From contig NZ_CAMQSF010000003.1 of assembly GCF_947036865.1 (NCBI RefSeq), forward strand, positions 124,001-188,000: 64,000 nucleotides of DNA. The letters run 5' to 3'. The notes beneath the pieces are model-generated. The model had not been told where the DNA came from. It searched no databases and was given only the letters and a program-made list of their open reading frames with translations. The DNA comes from an uncultured Caulobacter sp. (GTDB lineage: Bacteria > Pseudomonadota > Alphaproteobacteria > Caulobacterales > Caulobacteraceae). Numbering within the stretch: the first letter of the stretch is position 1; each line of letters opens with the position of its first letter. The translations under genes and the position numbers were made by a program. Of this stretch, positions 43,307 through 54,375 are shown piece by piece.

Positions 43307-44161
43307 ATGAAGACGGCGTTTATCGGCCTGGGCGTGATGGGCTTTCCGATGGCCGGGCACCTGAAGGCCGCCGGCCACGACGTCGCCGTCTACAATCGCT
43401 CGCCGGAAAAGGCGCGCCGCTGGGCCGACAAGCATGGCGGGACGGCGTTCGAGACGATCGCCGAGGCCGTGGCGGGCGCCGAGGTCGTGCTGCTGTGCGT
43501 GGGCAATGACGACGACGTGCGCGACGTCGTGGCGCGGGCGCTGCCGGCGCTGAGCGAAGGCGCGGTGATCGTCGACCACACCACCACCTCGGCCACCGTG
43601 GCCCGCGAGATGGCGGCGCTGCTGGCCCAGAGCGGCAGGGCCTTCGTCGACGCCCCGGTCTCGGGCGGCCAGGCCGGCGCCGAGAACGGCCAGCTGACAA
43701 TCATGGCCGGCGGCGATCAGGCGGCCTACGACCGCGTGCTGCCGGTGATCGAGGTCTACGCCAAGGCCGTCCGCCGGATGGGCGAGGTCGGCGCGGGCCA
43801 GCTGACCAAGATGTGCAACCAGATCGCCATCGCCGGCGTCGTGCAGGGCGTGGCCGAGGCGCTGCACTTCGCCAAGCGCGCCGGCCTGCCGACCGACGAC
43901 GTGCTGGCCGCGATCTCGAAGGGCTCGGCCCAGTCCTGGCAGATGGAGAACCGCTGGGCGACGATGGCGCAGGGCAAGTTCGACTTTGGCTTCGCGGTCG
44001 ACTGGATGCGCAAGGACCTCGGCATCGCCCTGGACGAGGCCAGCCGCAATGGCGCCAAGCTGCAGAGCACGGCCCTGATCGACCAGTTCTACGCCGAGGT
44101 CCAGGCGATGGGCGGGAATCGCTGGGATACGTCCAGCCTGGTGGCGCGGCTGGAGAAGTAA
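43307..44161 (+). CDS. NAD(P)-dependent 3-hydroxyisobutyrate dehydrogenase-family enzyme
   Basis: 284-aa beta-hydroxyacid dehydrogenase. The Rossmann motif MKTAFIGLGVMGFPMAGHLK is at the N-terminus, the substrate block FVDAPVSGGQAGAENGQL lies near residues 107-124, and the catalytic Lys is in AGQLTKMCNQI. Family members act on 3-hydroxyisobutyrate, tartronate semialdehyde, glyoxylate or succinic semialdehyde; the substrate here is not deducible. Divergent from motB; followed by a family 2 palindrome that runs into the end of bioD. Confidence 0.9.
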   Translation: MKTAFIGLGVMGFPMAGHLKAAGHDVAVYNRSPEKARRWADKHGGTAFETIAEAVAGAEVVLLCVGNDDDVRDVVARALPALSEGAVIVDHTTTSATVAREMAALLAQSGRAFVDAPVSGGQAGAENGQLTIMAGGDQAAYDRVLPVIEVYAKAVRRMGEVGAGQLTKMCNQIAIAGVVQGVAEALHFAKRAGLPTDDVLAAISKGSAQSWQMENRWATMAQGKFDFGFAVDWMRKDLGIALDEASRNGAKLQSTALIDQFYAEVQAMGGNRWDTSSLVARLEK

Positions 44162-44172
44162 TCACCATTATC

Positions 44173-44282
44173 CGACTATCCCCGCGAAAGCGGGGATCCA
44201 AGCGGTGGTGTGTCTTGCTACGCGAAGGGCGCGAAAGCTCTGAACGTCAGCTTGGGTCCCCGCTTTCGCGGGGATGATCGGA
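44173..44282. repeat. Long imperfect palindrome, family 2 (copy 2), overlapping bioD
   Basis: The left arm TATCCCCGCGAAAGCGGGGA...CCAAGC and right arm GCTTGGGTCCCCGCTTTCGC...GATGATCGG match the copy at 24373-24482. The right arm lies inside the 3' end of bioD and is translated as HPRESGDPS. Probably inserted at the end of the gene. Confidence 0.85.
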
Positions 44283-44933
44283 GAACAGGCGCGCTAGCTC
44301 CCCCGCGTCCCAAGCCGGATCCCTCGGCGCGACCAGGATCGGCGCCTGGCGCTCGAAGGCGCGCAGCATCTCCACCGTCTGGTCGAGGTCCGGCGCGTCG
44401 AGGCTCTCGCTGACCACGACCGCCGCCACGGTCAAGCCGCGCGCGCGGAGCACCGCCAGCGCCGTCAGCAGGTGGCTGGCCGTGCCCAGATAGCTGCCGG
44501 CGACCAGCAGGACGGGCAGGCCCAGCGCCGCCATCAGGTCGAGGTTGGTCGCCTCGTCGGTCATCGGCGACATGACGCCGCCGGCGCCTTCGACAAGCGC
44601 GAGATCGGCGTCGCTCTCAGCGAGCCAGGCCCGGCAGTCGGCGATGAGATCGTTCATGACCAGGGTGTCGCCTTCCAGCCGCGCGGCCAGGTGCGGAGCC
44701 AGCGGCGCGCGGTAGCGGCGGGGCGAGATCGACTCCCAAGCCTCGGGACGCCCCATCGCGGCGGCCAGGCGCGCCGGATCGCTTGTCTCGGGCGCGTCGG
44801 GATCGAGGCCGCTGACCACCGGCTTGAAGGCGTCGACGCTCAGGCCGCGCGCGCGGGCGGCGCGGAGCAGGGCGCAGGCGACGTGGGTCTTGCCCAGGTC
44901 GGTGCCGGTTCCGGCGACGAACAGAGCTTTCAT
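44247..44933 (-). CDS. bioD: Dethiobiotin synthetase
   Basis: ATP-dependent ureido ring closure from diaminopelargonate and CO2 in biotin synthesis. 228 aa. The P-loop is VAGTGTDLGKTHVACALL, with FKPVVSGLDP (substrate Lys) and LALVEGAGGVMSPM. The last residues, HPRESGDPS, come from the right arm of a family 2 intergenic palindrome, so the C-terminus has probably been replaced or extended by the repeat. The start overlaps the bioF stop by 4 nt. Confidence 0.95.
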   Translation of the reverse strand: MKALFVAGTGTDLGKTHVACALLRAARARGLSVDAFKPVVSGLDPDAPETSDPARLAAAMGRPEAWESISPRRYRAPLAPHLAARLEGDTLVMNDLIADCRAWLAESDADLALVEGAGGVMSPMTDEATNLDLMAALGLPVLLVAGSYLGTASHLLTALAVLRARGLTVAAVVVSESLDAPDLDQTVEMLRAFERQAPILVAPRDPAWDAGELARLFSDHPRESGDPS

Positions 44934-46084
44934 GCGGCTTGCCTCCGCAGCGCGGCGACGGCGTCGGCCAGGCGAGTGACGTCGGCGTCGTCATGGGCGG
45001 CGGTGAAGGCCACGCGCAGCCGGGCCGTCCCCTCGGGCACGGTCGGCGGACGGATGGCGACGACCAGGAACCCCAGCGCCTCCAGAGCGGTCGAGGCGGC
45101 GAGGGCGGCGTCGGCGCTTCCCAGGATCACCGGGACGATCGGGCTGGTCGCGTCGGGCAGGCCGAGGCGTCGCGTGAACAGCCGCGCCTTGGCCAGCGGC
45201 GCGGCGGTCAGGCCGGGCTCGGCGGCGATGACGTCGAGCGCCGCCAGCGCCGCCGCCGCCGAGGCCGGCGGCAGGCCGGTGGCGTAGACCAGGGTGCGGG
45301 CGCGGGTCTTCAGGAGGTCGATCACCGCCCGCGAGCCGCAGACATAGCCGCCGTAAGAGCCCAGCGCCTTTGAGAGGGTGCCCATCTGCAGGGGGATGTC
45401 CGCGTCCGGAAACAGCGCCCCCGAACCGCGGCCCTCGGCCAGCACGCCCACGCCGTGGGCGTCGTCGCTGAGCAGCCAGGCGTCGTGACGCTGGCAAAGC
45501 GCCGACAGCCGGTCCAGAGGCGCGATGTCGCCGTCCATCGAGAAGACGCCGTCGGTGGCGACCAGGGCGTGGCGGGCCGAAGGGCGCTCGGCCTCGATCA
45601 GCCGCGCCAGGTCCTCGACGTCGTTGTGGGCGAACTTGACGACCCTGGCCCCGGAGAGCTGGGCGCCGGCCCAGAGACACGCATGGGCCAGGGCGTCGAT
45701 GAAGATCACGTCGCCGGCCCCGACGAGGGTGGGGATCGTCCCCGCATTGGCCAGATAGCCCGAGCCGAACACGCAGGCCGCCTCGGTCCCCTTGAGGCGC
45801 GCCAGTCGCTTTTCGAGATCGCCCAGCAGCGGGTGATCGCCGGTGACCAGGCGCGAGGCCGCCGCGCCCGCGCCGTAGTTCAGCGCCGCCTCGGCCGCCG
45901 CCGCGCGGACGGCGGGATGGTGCGACAGGCCCAGATAGTCGTTGCACGAGAAGGAAATCAGCCGTCGGCCCTCGCGCTCGACCACGGCGCCGTCGTGGCG
46001 GCGGGTCGGCTTCAGCCGCCGCCGCAGGCGCTTGGCCTCCAGGGCCGCCAGCTTGTCGCCGGCGAAGGCGTCGAGGCTGCGCAT
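44930..46084 (-). CDS. bioF: 8-amino-7-oxononanoate synthase
   Basis: PLP enzyme joining pimeloyl-ACP/CoA with alanine, the first committed biotin step. 384 aa. FSCNDYLGLSHHPAVRAAAA, GAGAAASRLVTGDHPLLGDL, DDAHGVGVLAEGRGSGALF (PLP Asp/His) and the Schiff-base Lys in GTLSKALGSYGGYVCG are all clear. ATG gives MRSLDAFAGDKL; the longer open frame overlaps bioA and is not used. Divergent from bioA with a 75-nt gap. Confidence 0.96.
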   Translation of the reverse strand: MRSLDAFAGDKLAALEAKRLRRRLKPTRRHDGAVVEREGRRLISFSCNDYLGLSHHPAVRAAAAEAALNYGAGAAASRLVTGDHPLLGDLEKRLARLKGTEAACVFGSGYLANAGTIPTLVGAGDVIFIDALAHACLWAGAQLSGARVVKFAHNDVEDLARLIEAERPSARHALVATDGVFSMDGDIAPLDRLSALCQRHDAWLLSDDAHGVGVLAEGRGSGALFPDADIPLQMGTLSKALGSYGGYVCGSRAVIDLLKTRARTLVYATGLPPASAAAALAALDVIAAEPGLTAAPLAKARLFTRRLGLPDATSPIVPVILGSADAALAASTALEALGFLVVAIRPPTVPEGTARLRVAFTAAHDDADVTRLADAVAALRRQAA

Positions 46085-46088
46085 GTCG

Positions 46089-46151
46089 TTTCCCGTTTGC
46101 CGTGGCTGGAGCGCGGGAATAGGCAAGGCGCCCCGAGTCCGCAAACGGAAA
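46089..46151. promoter_or_regulatory. Inverted repeat in the bioF-bioA divergent control region
   Basis: TTTCCCGTTTGC (46089-46100) and GCAAACGGAAA (46141-46151) are inverted copies with one extra C in the first. Each lies directly in front of its gene, so both transcripts carry GCAAACGG(G)AAA 5-10 nt before the ATG. Could be paired operators for a biotin regulator or a shared leader element; there is no BirA-like gene nearby. Confidence 0.45.
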
Positions 46152-46159
46152 GCGCCGTC

Positions 46160-47422
46160 ATGACCGATCCCGATTGGCTCTCCGCTGGCGCGGCCCATGT
46201 CTGGCGCCCGTACTGCCAGATGAAGACCGCGCCGCCGCCCTTGCCGGTGGTCGCCACGCGCGGGTCGCGGCTGGTGCTGAGCGATGGCCGGGAACTGGTC
46301 GACGGCCTGGCCTCGTGGTGGACGGCCTGCCATGGCTACAACCATCCCCACATCGCAGAGGCGCTGCGGGCCCAGCTCGACCGCATGCCGCACGTTATGT
46401 TCGGCGGCTTGGCGCACGAGCCGGCCTATCGCTTGGCGGCGCGGCTGGCCAAGCTGCTGCCCGGCGATCTCGATCATGTCTTCTTCGCCGAGAGCGGTTC
46501 GGTCTCGGTGGAGATCGCCATGAAGATGGCGCTGCAGTTCCACATCAATCGTGGCGTCAAGGGCCGTACGAAGTTCCTGGCCTTCCGGGGCGGCTATCAC
46601 GGCGACACCCTGGCGACGATGACGGTCTGCGATCCGGAGGAGGGCATGCACAGCCTGTTCGCCGGGGTCATGCCCAGCCAGGTGATCGCGGATCTACCGC
46701 GTGACGCGGACAGCGAGGCGGCGCTCGACGCGTTGCTGGCCGCGCGCGCTTCCGAGATCGCCGCCATCCTCGTCGAGCCCCTGGTCCAGGGCGCGGGCGG
46801 CATGTTGTTTCACCCGCCCGAGGTGCTTCGGACCTTGCGCCGTCTCGCCGACAAGCACGGCGTGCTGCTGATCTTCGACGAGATCTTCACGGGCTTCGGG
46901 CGCACCGGGACGCTGCTTGCCATGCAGGCGGCGGGGATCGAGCCGGACATCGTCACCCTCTCCAAGGCCCTGACCGGCGGGACGCTGCCGCTGTCGGCGG
47001 CGGTGGCCTCCAAGCGCGTGTTCGAGGCCTTCTGGTCGGACGATGCGGACGCGGCCTTGATGCACGGCCCGACCTATATGGCCAACCCGCTGGCCTGCGC
47101 GGCGGCCAACGCCTCGCTGGATCTGTTCGAGGACGGAAGCTGGTCGGCGAATGTCGCCCGCGTGTCGGCGGCGCTGGCCGAAGGGCTTGAGCCGTGCCGC
47201 GCGGGCAGGGGCGTGGTCGACGTGCGGACCCTCGGCGCGATTGGCGTGGTGGAGTTCGAGGCGCCGGTCGCCGTTGGCGCGCTCTGCGCCGCCTTCGCCG
47301 CGCTGGGCGTGTGGATCCGCCCGATGGGCAAGGTGGTCTATCTGACGCCGGCCTTCACGACGCCGGACGCGGACCTCGAGCGCCTGACCGCGGCGGTCCG
47401 CCGCGTCACTGGGGTCGGTTGA
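46160..47422 (+). CDS. bioA: Adenosylmethionine-8-amino-7-oxononanoate aminotransferase
   Basis: PLP transaminase that uses S-adenosylmethionine as amino donor to make 7,8-diaminopelargonate. 420 aa. HVWRPYCQMKTAPPPLPVVA contains the BioA-type HxWRPYxQ N-terminus; LASWWTACHGYNHP, LIFDEIFTGFGRTGTL (PLP Asp) and TLSKALTGGTLPLSAAVAS (Schiff-base Lys) follow. Divergent from bioF-bioD; a DMT transporter gene follows at 32 nt. Confidence 0.95.
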   Translation: MTDPDWLSAGAAHVWRPYCQMKTAPPPLPVVATRGSRLVLSDGRELVDGLASWWTACHGYNHPHIAEALRAQLDRMPHVMFGGLAHEPAYRLAARLAKLLPGDLDHVFFAESGSVSVEIAMKMALQFHINRGVKGRTKFLAFRGGYHGDTLATMTVCDPEEGMHSLFAGVMPSQVIADLPRDADSEAALDALLAARASEIAAILVEPLVQGAGGMLFHPPEVLRTLRRLADKHGVLLIFDEIFTGFGRTGTLLAMQAAGIEPDIVTLSKALTGGTLPLSAAVASKRVFEAFWSDDADAALMHGPTYMANPLACAAANASLDLFEDGSWSANVARVSAALAEGLEPCRAGRGVVDVRTLGAIGVVEFEAPVAVGALCAAFAALGVWIRPMGKVVYLTPAFTTPDADLERLTAAVRRVTGVG

Positions 47423-47454
47423 CCCCGGCGGGCGGGAATGGTCCAAGCACGGCC

Positions 47455-48360
47455 ATGTCCGCCAAGTCGTCTCCGCTCACGGGCCTGGAATATCTCGCCA
47501 TCCTGGCGATCATCCTGACCTGGGGGATCAACAACGCCGCCGCCAAGGTGGCGACGCACTACCTGCCGCCGATGCTGATGGGGGGCTTGCGGTTCCTGGT
47601 CGCCCTGGCGTTCCTGTTTCCGTTCATCCGGCCGCCGTTTCCCGAGCCGCGCAAGGTGCTGGCGATCGTCCTGCTGACCGGACCCATCCATTTCGGGATC
47701 ATCTATATCGCCTTCAGCATGGCCAAGGGGCTCAGTCCGCTGGTCGTGGCCAGCCAGCTATGGATCCCCTTCACCGCCATCGTCGCCTGGCGGATGCTGG
47801 GCGAGGATATGCGCCCGCCCGCCGTCATCGGCCTGGTGGTCGCCTTCCTGGGTGTTGCCTGGATGAGCCTCGATCCTCATGGCGCGGGGGACTTGCCGGC
47901 CATCCTGCTGATCGTCGTCGCCTGCGCGTGCTGGGCGGTGGCGACCGTGCTGGTGCGCAAGACGCCGGGCGTGAAGCCGCTCAAGATGCAGGGGATGACC
48001 GCCCTGGTCGCCGCGCCCGCGTTGCTGGCCCTGTCCCTCGTCTTCGAGACCGGACAGCTCGATCGGATCAAGGCCGCGCCGCCGATCGCCTGGGCGGCGG
48101 TGCTGTTCGCGGCGATCGTGTCGACGGTCGGCGCCAGCGCCCTGCTGTTCTGGCTGGTTCAGCGCCGCGAGCCCGGGCGGGTGACGCCGTACTTCCTGCT
48201 GACGCCGCTGGTCTCCTGTACGATCGGTGTTCTGTTCCTGGGCGACAGGCTGACGCCCCAGCTGCTGATCGGCGGCGGCGCGACCATGGTCGGCGTCGCC
48301 CTCGTCGCGATGACCGAGAAGCGGTTGAAGCCGGAAGAGGCGCTCGCCGAGGCTGCCTAG
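47455..48360 (+). CDS. EamA/DMT family transporter
   Basis: 301-aa inner-membrane exporter with ten predicted helices in two EamA repeats: the first from YLAILAIILTWGINNAAAKV, the second from LPAILLIVVACACWAVATVL. Such carriers move amino acids or metabolites. The position just behind bioA suggests a link to biotin or an intermediate, but this is inference. The stop TAG sits in CTAG, which also provides the stop of the convergent lipoprotein gene. Confidence 0.85.
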   Translation: MSAKSSPLTGLEYLAILAIILTWGINNAAAKVATHYLPPMLMGGLRFLVALAFLFPFIRPPFPEPRKVLAIVLLTGPIHFGIIYIAFSMAKGLSPLVVASQLWIPFTAIVAWRMLGEDMRPPAVIGLVVAFLGVAWMSLDPHGAGDLPAILLIVVACACWAVATVLVRKTPGVKPLKMQGMTALVAAPALLALSLVFETGQLDRIKAAPPIAWAAVLFAAIVSTVGASALLFWLVQRREPGRVTPYFLLTPLVSCTIGVLFLGDRLTPQLLIGGGATMVGVALVAMTEKRLKPEEALAEAA

Positions 48361-48875
48361 CCCTTCGGCGGCGGGCAGCGGTCGGCGGTCTCCCGACGGA
48401 GCAGGGCGGCCGTCGCCGGGACCTGTCCCTGGCCCTCGTCGTCGCCATAGGCGCCCGTGGTCAGCTGGCCCGTCACGGCGATCGTCTCGCCGGGGCGCGG
48501 GCGAACGAGAAAGAGGCCCGCCAGGTCGGACAGGTTGTCGATGCTCAGGAACCCCGCGCCGACCGTCGCGTGCCCCGTCAACATCGTCTCGCCGCCGCCG
48601 GCGCCGGTGACATTGATCGTCCAGCCCGCCGGCACGTGACAGACCGCCAGCACGTCGAGACCCGTGGCGCGCAGATCGAAGGCCTGCAAATTCTGGTTCC
48701 GGTTCGCCGGCGTCCAGGCCAGCGAGACGAGCTCCGCGGCGGCCGGCGGCGCGGTCGATGGCGAGGCGGCGGCCGCGGGCGGCGGCGAACCGGCATCGCG
48801 CTTGTCGCCCTTGGGGTGACAGGCGGCCGTCGCGATCAGCAGAACAGCGATGAGCGACAGCCGCCAGACGCGCAT
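48357..48875 (-). CDS. Putative lipoprotein of unknown function
   Basis: 172 aa. MRVWRLSLIAVLLIATAACH is a lipoprotein signal with lipobox TAAC. A Pro/Ala-rich linker precedes a domain with VSLAWTPANRNQNLQAFDLR and RPRPGETIAVTGQLTTGAYG; I do not recognise the family. The ATG lies 2 nt beyond the sodC terminator, and its presumed ribosome site (GGCGGGA) is in the terminator's 3' arm. Shares its stop tetranucleotide with the convergent transporter gene. Confidence 0.7.
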   Translation of the reverse strand: MRVWRLSLIAVLLIATAACHPKGDKRDAGSPPPAAAASPSTAPPAAAELVSLAWTPANRNQNLQAFDLRATGLDVLAVCHVPAGWTINVTGAGGGETMLTGHATVGAGFLSIDNLSDLAGLFLVRPRPGETIAVTGQLTTGAYGDDEGQGQVPATAALLRRETADRCPPPKG

Positions 48876-48876
48876 G

Positions 48877-48908
48877 AGAAATCCCGCCAAGAAACCAACT
48901 TGGCGGGA
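48877..48908 (-). terminator. Rho-independent terminator of sodC
   Basis: A perfect 10-bp stem TCCCGCCAAG/CTTGGCGGGA with a 7-nt loop, followed on the minus strand by TTTCT, 10 nt beyond the sodC stop. It ends almost against the start codon of the next gene. Confidence 0.8.
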
Positions 48909-48918
48909 AGCTAGCGCT

Positions 48919-49443
48919 CTACTTGATCACGCCGCAAGCCGCGCGGGCGCCGGCCCCGCCGATCGGCTGGCTCATGTGATCGTCGGCGTTGGCGTGAACG
49001 ACGATGGCCGAGCCGTCCGCGTCCAGCAGGGCGGGGCGGCCGCCGGCGCCCTTCAGCGACACCAGGGGCGAATAGACCTCGGCCGTCGCCGAGCCGTCGG
49101 CGTTGGCGAAGATGTTCGGCAGGTCGCCGCTGTCGTTCGAGGCCGGGTTCAGCAGGCCGTGGACCGTGGTCGCGGCGGTGTGGACGTGGGCGCCGGCCGA
49201 CTTGAAGTCCGGCGCGCCGCAGTCGCCCTTCTCGTGGAAGTGCGCCGCGTGCCAGCCCGGCGTCAGGCCCTTCAGCTCCAGCTTCAGCAGCACGCCATGC
49301 GGCGCCTCGGTCAGGGTGACCAAGCCCAGGTCCTTGCCGTCGGCGCCCTTGACCTGGGCCGTCGCGGTGGTCTGGGCGAGGGTCGGCGAGGCCGCGATCA
49401 GGGCGGCGATGGTCACGACGGCCGCGACGGTGAGCTTGCGCAT
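48919..49443 (-). CDS. sodC: Periplasmic Cu/Zn superoxide dismutase
   Basis: Removes superoxide in the periplasm. The 174-aa precursor has a signal peptide MRKLTVAAVVTIAALIAASP. Metal ligands: GWHAAHFHEKGDCGAPDFKS and GAHVHTAATTVHG; the C-terminal AIVVHANADDHMSQPIGGAG with RAACGVI supplies the last Cu His, the Asp pair and the disulfide Cys. Likely monocistronic, with its own terminator. Confidence 0.95.
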   Translation of the reverse strand: MRKLTVAAVVTIAALIAASPTLAQTTATAQVKGADGKDLGLVTLTEAPHGVLLKLELKGLTPGWHAAHFHEKGDCGAPDFKSAGAHVHTAATTVHGLLNPASNDSGDLPNIFANADGSATAEVYSPLVSLKGAGGRPALLDADGSAIVVHANADDHMSQPIGGAGARAACGVIK

Positions 49444-49568
49444 ACGCTTTTTCCTTCTGGATGAACCGGAGGATGGGGACGAAACGGCCGGAAAGGTGGC
49501 GCCTCCGGCATCCAAATGCTAACAGTTTCCGGCAGTTCCGTGTCCGATTCTGACGGCGAAAAATCCCC

Positions 49569-52331
<2,763 letters not shown>

Positions 52332-52359
52332 CCCTCGACCCTCAAGGACAGGGGGCTGC

Positions 52360-52851
52360 ATGCGGGTCGGGCTTTATCCGGGAACCTTCGACCCGGTCAC
52401 CAACGGCCATCTCGACATCATCGGTCGAGCGGTGAAGCTGGTCGACAAGCTGGTGATCGGCGTGGCGATCAACATCGGCAAGGGGCCGTTGTTCTCGCTG
52501 GAAGAGCGGGTCGAGATCCTGGAGCGGGAAACCGCGCACCTGACCAAGATCGCCCAGATCGAGGTGCGGCCGTTCGAGAGCCTCTTGATGCACTTCGCGC
52601 GCGACGTGAACGCCCAGATGATCGTGCGGGGCCTGCGGGCCGTGGCCGACTTCGAATACGAGTTCCAGATGACCGCGATGAACCAGCAGCTGGACCGCGA
52701 GATCGAGACCGTCTTCCTGATGGCCGATCCGCGCCATCAGGCGATCGCCTCGCGGCTGGTCAAGGAGATCGCCACGCTGGGCGGCGACATCAGCAAGTTC
52801 GTGCCGGCGGGCGTCAAGGAGCAACTGCTGGCCAAGGTCGGCCGAGGCTGA
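52360..52851 (+). CDS. coaD: Phosphopantetheine adenylyltransferase
   Basis: Penultimate step of CoA synthesis. 163 aa; starts MRVGLYPGTFDPVTNGHLDI with the nucleotidyltransferase T/HxGH motif, then FSLEERVEILERETAHL, IVRGLRAVADFEYEFQMTAM (adenine/pantetheine loop), and an ISKFVPAGV C-terminus. An SD-like AGGGGG is 6 nt before ATG. Follows gyrA. Confidence 0.96.
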   Translation: MRVGLYPGTFDPVTNGHLDIIGRAVKLVDKLVIGVAINIGKGPLFSLEERVEILERETAHLTKIAQIEVRPFESLLMHFARDVNAQMIVRGLRAVADFEYEFQMTAMNQQLDREIETVFLMADPRHQAIASRLVKEIATLGGDISKFVPAGVKEQLLAKVGRG

Positions 52852-52906
52852 CGCCGCTGGACAGCGGTTGGGTCGCTTGACGCGCTAACCGCGACACCCG
52901 CTCGGT

Positions 52907-53218
52907 CTAGGCGAGGATGTTGGCCACCAGGCCCGTCTGGCCCTTTCGGTCCGGGGCGTTCTGGACCTGCTGCTTGATCATGTCTTTCAGCTTGTCCTCG
53001 ACCTGCTTGCGCTTCTCCGGCGGCATCGCCTTGACGTCTTCTTCCTTGAGGCCGAGCTTGGCCAGCATCATCGCCCGCATCTTCTGAGCGGGCGACATGG
53101 TCTGGTATTTGAGGAATTCGTCCTTGGCCGACGGCTCGTCGACGGAAGATGTCTTGCCGGCCGTGAGACCCGCATAGAGGCTAACGCCGGCCGTCGAACC
53201 GATGGATGAAATGGACAT
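52907..53218 (-). CDS. Small conserved-looking protein, unknown function
   Basis: 103 aa, no signal peptide or membrane segment. The N-terminus MSISSIGSTAGVSLYAGLTA is Ser/Gly-rich; the rest is a charged, probably helical region with MSPAQKMRAMMLAKLGLKEE and MPPEKRKQVEDKLKDMIKQQ. The ATG has GGGAG 6 nt upstream; the longer frame is low-complexity and overlaps the tatA leader. The Met/Lys pattern suggests a helical adaptor, but I cannot assign a family. Divergent from tatA. Confidence 0.65.
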   Translation of the reverse strand: MSISSIGSTAGVSLYAGLTAGKTSSVDEPSAKDEFLKYQTMSPAQKMRAMMLAKLGLKEEDVKAMPPEKRKQVEDKLKDMIKQQVQNAPDRKGQTGLVANILA

Positions 53219-53473
53219 GACGCGCTCCCGAACCGTGGGTTGCGCCGGGGTAGGCAAGAAGCACGCCAAAACGGGAAGTGAAGCTTTACAGGGGCTTGGA
53301 TCGTCCGGCCGCGAAAAGGCGGGGGCAGGCGGCCGACTTGACCCTGCAGAACTTGCCGCGGTCTTCCTGGCGCGCGCGCCGTGGCCCCGCGCCCCGCGAG
53401 CGCCTATATTGCCCGGCATGTTGTAACGACGCGTCGCAGCGGCTACAGGGCGCTGTCGCAAGGAGTCTTAGGT

Positions 53474-53698
53474 ATGGGAAGTCTCGGTCCTATCCACTGG
53501 ATCATCGTCGCCGTCGTGGTGCTGCTGCTGTTCGGCGGTCGCGGCAAGCTGTCGGGCATCATGGGCGACGCGGCCAAGGGCATTCGGGCGTTCAAGGACG
53601 GCCTGAAGGACGACACCAGCAGCGAAGTCGCCGACAACAAGGCCAAGGGCGCCCTGCCGCGCACCGAGGCCGAGACGGAAGAGCTCCGCAAGTCGTAA
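53474..53698 (+). CDS. tatA: Sec-independent translocase subunit TatA
   Basis: Forms the pore of the twin-arginine translocase. 74 aa: membrane helix [20 protein letters not shown] (residues 5-24), amphipathic helix [20 protein letters not shown] and a short polar tail. AGGAG lies upstream of the ATG. First of tatABC, which would export the several Tat-signal proteins in this window (PhoD and the lactone-oxidase-like protein). Confidence 0.93.
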   Translation: MGSLGPIHWIIVAVVVLLLFGGRGKLSGIMGDAAKGIRAFKDGLKDDTSSEVADNKAKGALPRTEAETEELRKS

Positions 53699-53784
53699 GT
53701 CACGGCGCGCGGGGAGCGGTTCCCCGCGTGCGACGGTCCAACCTCGCGGAGGGCCCCTGGGCCCCGCCGCTCTAAGGCGCGTCC

Positions 53785-54375
53785 ATGCTTCCTGATATCG
53801 GCGGCACAGAACTCCTCGTCATCGCCGCCGTCGCCCTGATCGTGGTCGGTCCCAAGGACTTGCCGGTCCTGCTGCGCAAGCTTGGCCAGTTCGTCGGCAA
53901 GATGCGCGGCATGGCCTCGGAATTCCGCGCCAGCTTCGACGAGATGGCCCGCCAGTCCGAGCTGGACGAGCTGCGCCGCGAGGTCGAAGCCATGCGCGCC
54001 GGCCAGTTCGCTCACCCGCTTCAGCCGACGGTCGAGGCGGCCTCCAGCAACCATGTCGACCAGGTCTTCACTGACATCGACGCGTCGCTGTCCAGCGGCG
54101 CGACCCAGATGCATCCCTATGCCGGCGGCGAGGTCCACAACACGATCCTGCCGCCCGAGCCCGCGCCGACGCCCGCCGTCGAGATCGTCGAAAAGCCCAA
54201 GCGCGCGCCGCGCAAGAAGGCCGCGAGCGAGACCGCCGGGGTCGAGGCGGCCAAGGCGCCGCGCAAGACCTCGGCCAAGAAGGACATCACCGTCGAGGCC
54301 CCCAAGGCCGTGCGCGCGCCGCGTAAGCGCGCCGCCAAGGCCGGCGGCTCGACCGCCTCGGATATCGTCTCGTGA
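53785..54375 (+). CDS. tatB: Sec-independent translocase subunit TatB
   Basis: Partner of TatC in binding twin-arginine signal peptides. 196 aa: MLPDIGGTELLVIAAVALIV with the conserved Gly/Glu near residue 8, then an amphipathic helix LRKLGQFVGKMRGMASEFRA and a long Lys/Ala/Pro tail (APRKKAASETAGVEAAKAPR). The stop overlaps tatC by 4 nt. Confidence 0.93.
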   Translation: MLPDIGGTELLVIAAVALIVVGPKDLPVLLRKLGQFVGKMRGMASEFRASFDEMARQSELDELRREVEAMRAGQFAHPLQPTVEAASSNHVDQVFTDIDASLSSGATQMHPYAGGEVHNTILPPEPAPTPAVEIVEKPKRAPRKKAASETAGVEAAKAPRKTSAKKDITVEAPKAVRAPRKRAAKAGGSTASDIVS

